NCBI GenBank assembly: GCA_903869265.1
Contig: CAIPYE010000015.1
Location: forward strand, 124,001 to 188,000
Length of the DNA: 64,000 bases
Direction of reading: 5' to 3'
DNA from: an uncultured delta proteobacterium
GTDB lineage: Bacteria > Desulfobacterota > Desulfobulbia > Desulfobulbales > Desulfurivibrionaceae
The stretch's first letter is position 1. Each line of letters starts with the position of its first letter. Below the pieces are notes generated by a model. It saw only the letters and a list, made by a program, of their open reading frames with translations. It did no database searches and was not told where the DNA came from. The position numbers and the translations under genes were made by a program. Below are positions 5,969-13,225 of the stretch, one piece after another.

Positions 5969-8563
5969 ATGGTCCTCCGTGATCTCCTGAAAGGTTTTTC
6001 CTTCCCAAACTGGTTCACGCCCAAATTCTGTCGGCCTCTGCCCCTGATATTCTCCCAGTTCCGCGAGGTGCTCAAGGCAAACAATCAGGCCCTTGAGATC
6101 ATCGCCGACATGGGGGAAAAGCTGAGCGGCGAGTATCTTTTTGATCTCCGTTATGTGGAAGCCACGGTTGAGGAGATGATTGCGGCCATGCACCGCGCCA
6201 TTGGCGCAATCAATATCCTGACCCAGGACCAGTGTGTGGCGTTGCACGAGGTATTTATCCCCATGGAGACCAGGGTCCGGGCGATCCTCAACAAACGGGA
6301 TGACCGGGAAGGCCCCCCTCTGCTCTGGCTTACGGAGGTTGAGACCCGGCATTGGCCGCTGGTGGGCGGCAAGGCCGCGCATCTTTCCGAATTGCTTCAC
6401 AACCCCAAGGTTCGGGTGCCGGAAGGATTTGTCATCACCACTCGGCTGTTCCACGATCTGCTGGATCTGAACGGCTTGCGGCCGGAGTTCGATCGTTTTG
6501 AGCAGGCGCTGACCGAAACGGGTTTCAACGAAGACGAGCTGGAAATGCTGCGCCGGACCCTGCAAAAAAAAGTGCTCCGCGCCGAGCCGCCCTCCGGCTT
6601 GCTTGAGACGCTGGCCGAATCTCTCACGCGGCTTGCAGGCAGCAGCGAACTCCCCCTTTTTCTCGCAGTCCGCAGCAGCGCCCAGGAAGAGGACATGGAT
6701 TTTTCCTTTGCCGGGCAGTTTCATTCCGAGTTGCAGGTTCCTCCCCGGGCCGAGGCGGTGTATCGTGCCTACCTCCAGGTGGCGGCCAGTCTTTTTGGCG
6801 CCAAGGCCATCCATTACCGCAGGCAGGTCTTTCCCGAAGGCAGCCCCATGACCATTGCCGCCTGCTGTCAGCGGATGATTATGACCAGAGCCAGCGGTAT
6901 CATCTATTCCATTGATCCCATGGAGCCCGGCTCGCAGAGCATGGTAGTGGTCGGAGCCCTGGGACAGGGGCAGGCGGTGGTCGAGGGACAGGTGCCCACG
7001 GATTTTTTTCGGATCAGCAAGGGGGAACCGCCGCAGGTCGTGGAGCGGGTGATCGCCGCAAAACACGAAGCCCTGCTGCCCACCGGAGCCACGAACGGCG
7101 GCCTGACCATGCAAGCCGTGGCCAACGGCCAGAGCGAGGTGCCCTGTCTTGACGAGCAGACCCTTCTGGAGCTTGCCAGAGTTGCTATTCATTTGGAAAC
7201 TTTCTTCAAGCGGCCCCAGGATATCGAATGGACCGTGGACCCGCAGGGCGCTCTTTACATCCTGCAGTCCAGACCCCTGTTGATCACGGAGAGCGAAAGA
7301 GGCAAACCAAAGCTTTCCGAACAACTCGAAGACTATGAGCTTATTGCGGTGGATGCCGGACGGGTGGCCCAGCAGGGCATCGGCGCCGGTCCGGCCTTTT
7401 GGGTGGAAACCCTGGCCGATCTCAAGGAGTTTCCCGAGGGTGCGGTGCTCATCAGCCACCGCGATTCCTCCCAATTCGTCCAAGTCATGCACCGGGCCGC
7501 GGCCATTGTCACCGAGGTGGGCAGCCCCACCAGTCACATGGCCACACTCTGCCGCGAGTTGCGGGTTCCCTGTCTGGTCGGGGTCCCGGAGATCATGGCC
7601 AAGGTGGCGAATGGTGAGGAAATAACCGTGGATGCTGAGGACCGCCGGATTTACCGGGGCAGGGTGGTGGAGCTCCTCACCTATCAGGCGACCACCACCA
7701 TGGACCTGCACATGGCCCCGGAGTTCCGCATGCTGCGCCGCATTCTCCGGGAGGTTTCCCGGCTGAATCTGGTGGACCCGCTGATGCAGGAATTCAGGCC
7801 CGAAGGGTGCCGGACCTTCCACGACGTGCTCCGCTTCATCCATGAAACCGCGGTGCTGCATCTGGTGGAGCTGGGCCGGGACGACCGCTGCCTGCCCGGC
7901 GGCCTGGCAAGACGGCTGGACCTGCCCATTCAGGCAGGCATCCTTGCCATCGACATCGGCGGCGGCCTTGCCCCGGACGCCCCGCGCGACCAGGTTCCTT
8001 TTTCCGCCATCCGCTCGATTCCCTTTCGGGCTATCCTCCAGGGCATGCTCTTTCCCGGTGCCTGGCACCAGGAGGCCATGTCGGTGAGTTTTAGGGACAT
8101 GATGCACAGCATGATGACCACCCCGCAGGATACCCTTTCCGGGCAGTACACCGGGCACAATATCGCCATTATCAGTGAAACATATGTAAACTTGTGCTTC
8201 CGGTTCGGGTATCATTTCAACATCGTCGATGCTTTTTGCCACGACGTGGAGCGGGACAATCATATCTATTTTCGGTTTTTGGGCGGGGCCACCGACATTG
8301 CCAAGCGTTCGCGGCGGGCGACCCTCATTGCCACGATTCTGGAGGCCTTTGACTTCAGCATCCAGACCAAGGGGGATCTGGTCATCGCCCGGACCAGCAA
8401 CCTGGCACAACCGGAAATGGAACGCACCCTGGATATCCTTGGTCGGCTGATTGGTTTTACCCGACAACTGGACGTACAAATGACGGATGACGAAACAGTC
8501 GCCCAATATGTCGAAGCATTTCTCATGGGTGATTACGGCATTGTCGCAAGACAAGGCTCGTAA
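5969..8563 (+). CDS. PEP-synthase-like ATP-grasp/phosphohistidine protein, paralog 1 of 4
   Basis: 864 aa. Order: an N-terminal helical module (about 15-110, motif FREVLKANNQALE); an ATP-grasp domain like that of PEP synthase/PPDK (VGGKAAHL at 132, AVRSSAQEED at 233, PQDIEW at 416 and an LQSRPL end); a swivelling phosphohistidine domain with GSPTSHMA, catalytic His 523; and a roughly 290-residue C-terminal domain unlike the PEP/pyruvate TIM barrel. That domain carries CRTFHDVLRFIHE (H618, H625), IDIGGGL, NLCFRFGYHFN and NHIYFRFLGG, all shared with the three paralogs. It can plausibly take phosphate from ATP onto His; the final acceptor is unknown. AGGAG precedes the ATG. Confidence 0.85.
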   Translation: MVLRDLLKGFSFPNWFTPKFCRPLPLIFSQFREVLKANNQALEIIADMGEKLSGEYLFDLRYVEATVEEMIAAMHRAIGAINILTQDQCVALHEVFIPMETRVRAILNKRDDREGPPLLWLTEVETRHWPLVGGKAAHLSELLHNPKVRVPEGFVITTRLFHDLLDLNGLRPEFDRFEQALTETGFNEDELEMLRRTLQKKVLRAEPPSGLLETLAESLTRLAGSSELPLFLAVRSSAQEEDMDFSFAGQFHSELQVPPRAEAVYRAYLQVAASLFGAKAIHYRRQVFPEGSPMTIAACCQRMIMTRASGIIYSIDPMEPGSQSMVVVGALGQGQAVVEGQVPTDFFRISKGEPPQVVERVIAAKHEALLPTGATNGGLTMQAVANGQSEVPCLDEQTLLELARVAIHLETFFKRPQDIEWTVDPQGALYILQSRPLLITESERGKPKLSEQLEDYELIAVDAGRVAQQGIGAGPAFWVETLADLKEFPEGAVLISHRDSSQFVQVMHRAAAIVTEVGSPTSHMATLCRELRVPCLVGVPEIMAKVANGEEITVDAEDRRIYRGRVVELLTYQATTTMDLHMAPEFRMLRRILREVSRLNLVDPLMQEFRPEGCRTFHDVLRFIHETAVLHLVELGRDDRCLPGGLARRLDLPIQAGILAIDIGGGLAPDAPRDQVPFSAIRSIPFRAILQGMLFPGAWHQEAMSVSFRDMMHSMMTTPQDTLSGQYTGHNIAIISETYVNLCFRFGYHFNIVDAFCHDVERDNHIYFRFLGGATDIAKRSRRATLIATILEAFDFSIQTKGDLVIARTSNLAQPEMERTLDILGRLIGFTRQLDVQMTDDETVAQYVEAFLMGDYGIVARQGS

Positions 8564-8665
8564 CTGTCCAGCAGCACCACATCTGCTTTGTTATCGGCCT
8601 GGTCGCATACCAATTGTATAGCTCTCAGGCCTCTGCCGCGCATTTGCGGTGCTGCTGAACAGTTA
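8561..8665. repeat. Long inverted repeat bounded by TA (MITE-like or processing hairpin)
   Basis: Arms of 18 nt (8561-8578 and 8648-8665) are inverted copies with a single mismatch, separated by 69 nt that contain an inner GGCCTG/CAGGCC pair. The left arm begins inside the TAA stop codon of the preceding gene. Both outer ends are TA, as expected for a TA-target miniature element, but a transcript-processing or attenuator hairpin would look the same. It is the only sizeable non-coding piece in the cluster. Confidence 0.5.
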
Positions 8666-8748
8666 CGTTTCGTTGATTTTTTCACTTTTCGGCTCTAAGC
8701 TGGATAGTTATGGCTGGCAAGGCATATGAACTATAAGGAGGTATCCCA

Positions 8749-9147
8749 ATGAACGAGAATGATCCCGGTGTAGTCCGCCGTCTGCTGGTTGTGGATGACG
8801 AGCCCATTGTGGGCAAACGGCTCCATCAGGTCTTCACCAAAATCGGTTTTGAGATAGAGACCTACACCGATTCGGCCACTGCCCTGGTCGCCATAGCTGA
8901 AAGGCCTTTTGATGTCGTGGTGACCGACCTGAAAATGGAGGGCATCGACGGTATCGAGGTGCTGAAACGGGTCCGGCGCCAGAATCCTGCCACCCAGGTG
9001 ATCATTATCACCGGATATGCCTCGCCTGATACTGCCGAATTGGCGCAACAGGAGGGAGTTTTTGCCTTTCTTGCCAAGCCTTTTCGTCTCGATGAGCTGA
9101 AGCAGGTGATCTTCCGCGCCATCGAGACGCAGGCCCGAGGAAAATAG
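8749..9147 (+). CDS. Receiver-only response regulator
   Basis: 132 aa consisting only of a CheY-like receiver: acidic DDE near the N-terminus (LLVVDDEPIVGKR), phospho-acceptor Asp in VTDLKMEGIDG, Thr in IITGYAS and Lys in AKPFR. With no output domain it must act by protein contact or relay phosphate. AAGGAGG sits ideally before the ATG. Its stop is 2 nt from the kinase start at 9150, an obvious partner. It begins the run of near-contiguous genes ending at 22976. Confidence 0.93.
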   Translation: MNENDPGVVRRLLVVDDEPIVGKRLHQVFTKIGFEIETYTDSATALVAIAERPFDVVVTDLKMEGIDGIEVLKRVRRQNPATQVIIITGYASPDTAELAQQEGVFAFLAKPFRLDELKQVIFRAIETQARGK

Positions 9148-9149
9148 CC

Positions 9150-10667
9150 ATGGAAGGCCGCCGTATCCCCCCTGTTGCCCAAGAGTTGTCGAGCAGGCAG
9201 GAAGAAGAGACCCCTTCCTCCAAACCTTTGCCCTGCCGGTTTTTGTTTCCGGCAATCCGGTCCATCAAGGGCAAGCTTCTGATGACCATCGGCATTGTCG
9301 CCGGTCTCGGTATCATTGCCACCTTGACTGCCAGCTATGCCCTGTGGCGCATAGAAGACAAGATCCGCATCATTGAGTCGTTCTATGAACTGAACCAGAA
9401 CGTTCTTGAGGTCAGGCGCTACGAAAAAAACTATCTTTTGTTCAACGACAAAAAGGATTTGCTGAGCGCCCTTGACTATGTCGATCAGGTCAGGGCCGCG
9501 ATTGTCGGAGTGAAGGCGACTCTGCCTGGCAATCAGTATGAGCTGCAATCATTTTATGACAAGGAGCTTGGCCGGTATGAATTCCTTTCCCGACAATTGA
9601 TGGAGGCAGAGCTTGCGCCACTCAAGAAAAAAGCCCTGGAGAGCGCCCTGCGCAAACATGGTCAGGACCTCACCAAGATTATTTTTGACATGGACGCCAG
9701 GGCTCGGCTCCAGGTGGAGCGTGAGGTCGCCAGATACCAGAAATCAGCGGTTCTGATCCTGGCCCTGGCCGTGATGCTTGGCGCAGTCCTCATCTTTTAC
9801 ATGATGCGCTGGATCCTGCGCCCCCTTTCCGCCATCCGTGAGGCTTCGGCCAGGATCATGCAGGGCGAGATGACCTCCATTCCGGTGGGGGAGGAGATCA
9901 GATGCTCGGTGGAGGGTATCGAACTGGTCAACTCGCTGAATCTGATGCTCAAGGCCCTCAATGCCAAGCAGGTGCAGCTGGTCCAATCGGAAAAACTGGC
10001 GGCCATCGGCAAGGTAACGGCGGGTATTGCCCACGAAATCAACAATCCGCTCAACAATATCTCCCTTACCGCCGAGGTGCTGCTGGAAGACCTGCCGAAT
10101 ATGGCCTGCAGTGAACGAATGGACATGGTGCGGGATATCCTCGTTCAGTCGGACAGAGCCAGGGAGGTGGTGCACCACCTGCTTGAGTTTTCCCGGACCA
10201 GCAAATCCAATACCATGGAGCCGGTTGATCTGGTCGCACTGGTGGAAAACTCCATTACCCTGGTGAAGAATCAGTTCCGGTTGGGTGGCATTGTGTACCA
10301 TTACGAACATCCCGAGCAGCCGGTGCTGGTCAACGGCAACCCCAATCACTTGCAGCAGGTGCTGGTCAACCTGATGCTCAACGCTGTCCAGGCCATGTCC
10401 CCCGAAGGTTGTCTTGATCTTGGTGTGCAGGTGGCCGGAAAAGAAGCAAGTATCGTAGTAAAGGATACCGGCGCTGGCATGTCTCCGGAGACCCAGGCCC
10501 ATATCTTCGATCCTTTTTTCACCACCAAGAATGAAGGCACCGGCCTTGGCCTGTCGCTGAGTTACGCCATTGTCAAGGACCATCACGGCGAGATAGAGGT
10601 GGAGAGCGAAAAGGGCAAGGGCACGACCTTTCGGATCAGGCTGCCCCGCATAGGTATAGACGTATGA
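9150..10667 (+). CDS. Membrane sensor histidine kinase (cluster kinase 1)
   Basis: 505 aa. A cytoplasmic N-terminus, TM1 (about 43-66), a helical periplasmic sensor containing RRYEKNYLLFND near 89-100 (the R-x2-EKNYxL pattern of four-helix-bundle/HBM-like sensors), TM2 (about 198-216), HAMP, dimerisation/phospho-acceptor helix with H295 ([14 protein letters not shown]) and a full HATPase_c domain ([37 protein letters not shown]). The final TGA overlaps the next ATG by 4 nt, coupling it to PEP-synthase-like paralog 2. The sensed signal is unknown. Confidence 0.94.
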   Translation: MEGRRIPPVAQELSSRQEEETPSSKPLPCRFLFPAIRSIKGKLLMTIGIVAGLGIIATLTASYALWRIEDKIRIIESFYELNQNVLEVRRYEKNYLLFNDKKDLLSALDYVDQVRAAIVGVKATLPGNQYELQSFYDKELGRYEFLSRQLMEAELAPLKKKALESALRKHGQDLTKIIFDMDARARLQVEREVARYQKSAVLILALAVMLGAVLIFYMMRWILRPLSAIREASARIMQGEMTSIPVGEEIRCSVEGIELVNSLNLMLKALNAKQVQLVQSEKLAAIGKVTAGIAHEINNPLNNISLTAEVLLEDLPNMACSERMDMVRDILVQSDRAREVVHHLLEFSRTSKSNTMEPVDLVALVENSITLVKNQFRLGGIVYHYEHPEQPVLVNGNPNHLQQVLVNLMLNAVQAMSPEGCLDLGVQVAGKEASIVVKDTGAGMSPETQAHIFDPFFTTKNEGTGLGLSLSYAIVKDHHGEIEVESEKGKGTTFRIRLPRIGIDV

Positions 10668-13219
10668 ATTCCCTCCCCGATTTGCCGGAAAGTATCGGGA
10701 AAACCGAGGCGTTTGCCGCGATCTTTCAGCTCTTCCGTCGGCTGCTTTCCTTGAACAATGCGGTGCTTGAGAAGATTTCCTACATGGAAAGCGCCCTGGC
10801 CGGCGAATATGTTTTTGACAAAAAATTCCTGGTCGAGGTGGTGAGCGAGCTCAACGACCTGGTGCGCGAGGTGATCTATTGCCTCAATAATCTGACCGGC
10901 AATGGATATCTCGGCCTCTATGACCGCTATGAGGAGATTGCCGGAAAGCTTTCCGTGCTGGCCGTGGGCTATGCCGGACCCTACGACCAGAGTCTTACCC
11001 TGCCTTACGCCGTGATAACCAGCGATTTTGACGGGCTGGTCGGCAGCAAGAACGCCACCTTAAGCGAGATCCACAACCACCTCCATCTCCCGGTTCCCCC
11101 TGGTTTTGCCATCACCGTGTCGGCATATCGGCTTTTCATGCAGGAAAACGACCTCTTTGCCAGGATCGATGCGGTCTGCGCTCCCGGGATTACTCGAAAA
11201 GAGCAGGCGCAACAGATCGAGCTTCTCTTCAGCGAGGCCCGTCTGCCCCATGGTCTTGGTGTGGCCATAGAGGAGGATTTGACCCAGCTTCTCGCCGGGT
11301 GCGGGCCTGATTCCCGTCTGGCCGTGCGGAGCAGCGCAGTGGGTGAAGACGGCGAAACCAGGAGTTTTGCCGGGCAATTCAGCTCGGTTTTGGATGTCGC
11401 CCCCGAGCTTCCTGCAGTGCTGGCCGCGTACCGTCAGGTGCTTGCCTCCCGTTTTTCCCTTGCCGCCCTGGAATATCTTGGTTCTGGCAACGATAGCCGC
11501 GCAGTTCCCATGGCAGTCGGGGTCCAGGTGATGAGCCCCTCCCGGGTTGCCGGGGTGACCTACAGCCGCAGCCCCGATGCCGGGGAAGAAAACAGCCTGC
11601 TCATCACCTCGGTTAGGGGGGCGGCCAGGGGGCTGGTTGCCGGACGCACCACTGCGGACCGTTTCAGCGTAAGCAGAACCTGGCCTTTTCCCCTGCTGGA
11701 GAGTGAGCTGCTGAACCCAATGGCCCCGCTGGACACGGCGGACCGGGAAGAGTCGCTGGCTTTTTTGGCCAACGGGTTGCGGCGCGGCTCAAGTTCTCTC
11801 ATTCCGGAGGAAATCAGAAAACTTGCCGAGCAGGCTCTTCTTCTGGAAAAAGCCTTTGATGGCCCCCAGGACATCGAATGGGCCATGGGCAATGAGCTGG
11901 TCATTCTCCAAAGCAGGCCTTTTAGCCTGCCGACAAAACCTTTGCCCCTGCCGAGCGAGATTGCCGCCGAATTGCAAGCCTCAGCGCCGATCATGGAAGA
12001 CAGAGGGCAGATTGCCCAGCTCGGTATTGGTGCGGGCCTGGTCGTGCATGTGGACCAGGAAACCGACCCCGAGCATTTTCCCATGGGCGCCATTGCCGTG
12101 GCCCGGTTTCCCGATCCCCGGCTCAGCCCCATTGTCTGGAAGGCTTCCGCCATCATTACGGACATCGGCGGACCCACCGGCCACCTGGCCACCATTGCCC
12201 GCGAATACCGGACCCCGGCCCTGTTCGGCACCGGCGAGGCCACCAGCCTGCTGCCCGAGGGCGAGGAAATAACCATCGACGTGGAAAACAAGAAGATCTA
12301 CCGGGGCATCATCAATGGTCTGCTCCGCTTGCAGGCAACGGAGGATTTCTCCTACCGCAGCGCCCCGGAGCTTCGGATTCTCCGGAGGCTTTTGCGCTGG
12401 ATAGCGCCGATCACCCTGGTCAACCCAGCCGCCGCCGATTTTGTCCCGGAAAATTGCCGGACCTTTCACGATATCCTGCGCTTCAGCCACGAAAAGGCCA
12501 TCGACGGTCTCATCCATTTCCATGCAGAATATCCCGGTCGGGCAGGGCTGCCGAGCTACCCGGTGCGGTTGCCTGCCCCGCTCAAATTACGGGTTATCGA
12601 TCTCGGTTCGGGAATCAAGGGGGAGCCACCCAAAAAAGGCGAGGAACTCACGCTGGAGAGGCTGAATTGCCGGCCGCTTACCGCTATTCTCTCCGGTTTT
12701 TTCATCGAGGCGGCACAGGTGCGGGAACCGGTCTCTTTGAGTCTGCGGGAAATCCTTTCCGGGCTTGGCAAGCCGCTGGTCGTGCTGGCCAACCCGACCT
12801 CCTATCCAGGCGACAATCTCGCGATTATCGCTGATAATTACTGCAATCTCTGTCTGCGCCTTGGCTATCATTTCAATGTGGTGGATGCTTTTTTCTCTCC
12901 GGAGCCGGATAATAATTATATCTATTTCCGTTTTGTCGGCGGCCTTGCCAACGAGACAAAGCGGAAGCGGCGCGCCCGGCTGATCAGCGCTATTCTGACC
13001 GGCCTTTATTTCAAGGTGGACCGCACGGGCGACCTGGTGATCGCCAAGGCCAGGAACCTAGACGTCCCGCGGATGGAAAGGGTTCTTAGCCGGCTGGGCG
13101 AGTTGATTTCCTTTACCCGCCAGCTTGACGTGCAGATGCGCGATGAGGCGGCCATCGAACGGTTTTTCGAGCAGTTCCTCGCTTCGGTCAAGCAGGAGCA
13201 GGCCGGGAGTGAGAGGTGA
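10664..13219 (+). CDS. PEP-synthase-like ATP-grasp/phosphohistidine protein, paralog 2 of 4
   Basis: 851 aa with the same order as paralog 1: N-terminal helical module with LLSLNNAVLEKIS, ATP-grasp (VGSKNATL at 126, AVRSSAVGED at 220, PQDIEW, LQSRPF), swivel domain with GGPTGHLA and His 507, and the unknown C-terminal domain with CRTFHDILRFSHE, IDLGSGI, NLCLRLGYHFN and NYIYFRFVGG. The second Gly of the GGK loop is Ser (GSK). The key nucleotide and His residues are otherwise retained, so it looks active. Its start overlaps the kinase stop (ATGA), implying fixed stoichiometry with kinase 1. No PEP-binding barrel motif is present. Confidence 0.85.
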   Translation: MNSLPDLPESIGKTEAFAAIFQLFRRLLSLNNAVLEKISYMESALAGEYVFDKKFLVEVVSELNDLVREVIYCLNNLTGNGYLGLYDRYEEIAGKLSVLAVGYAGPYDQSLTLPYAVITSDFDGLVGSKNATLSEIHNHLHLPVPPGFAITVSAYRLFMQENDLFARIDAVCAPGITRKEQAQQIELLFSEARLPHGLGVAIEEDLTQLLAGCGPDSRLAVRSSAVGEDGETRSFAGQFSSVLDVAPELPAVLAAYRQVLASRFSLAALEYLGSGNDSRAVPMAVGVQVMSPSRVAGVTYSRSPDAGEENSLLITSVRGAARGLVAGRTTADRFSVSRTWPFPLLESELLNPMAPLDTADREESLAFLANGLRRGSSSLIPEEIRKLAEQALLLEKAFDGPQDIEWAMGNELVILQSRPFSLPTKPLPLPSEIAAELQASAPIMEDRGQIAQLGIGAGLVVHVDQETDPEHFPMGAIAVARFPDPRLSPIVWKASAIITDIGGPTGHLATIAREYRTPALFGTGEATSLLPEGEEITIDVENKKIYRGIINGLLRLQATEDFSYRSAPELRILRRLLRWIAPITLVNPAAADFVPENCRTFHDILRFSHEKAIDGLIHFHAEYPGRAGLPSYPVRLPAPLKLRVIDLGSGIKGEPPKKGEELTLERLNCRPLTAILSGFFIEAAQVREPVSLSLREILSGLGKPLVVLANPTSYPGDNLAIIADNYCNLCLRLGYHFNVVDAFFSPEPDNNYIYFRFVGGLANETKRKRRARLISAILTGLYFKVDRTGDLVIAKARNLDVPRMERVLSRLGELISFTRQLDVQMRDEAAIERFFEQFLASVKQEQAGSER

Positions 13220-13225
13220 GCCCCG

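Noticed and set aside
5963-8554. An 863-aa open frame antisense to PEP-synthase-like paralog 1, and similar long antisense frames at 19953-21857, 32381-34327, 36408-38123 and 38587-40440.
   Set aside because: They mirror strongly supported genes, have no domain motifs, and are low-complexity, as expected from codon bias in a GC-rich genome.
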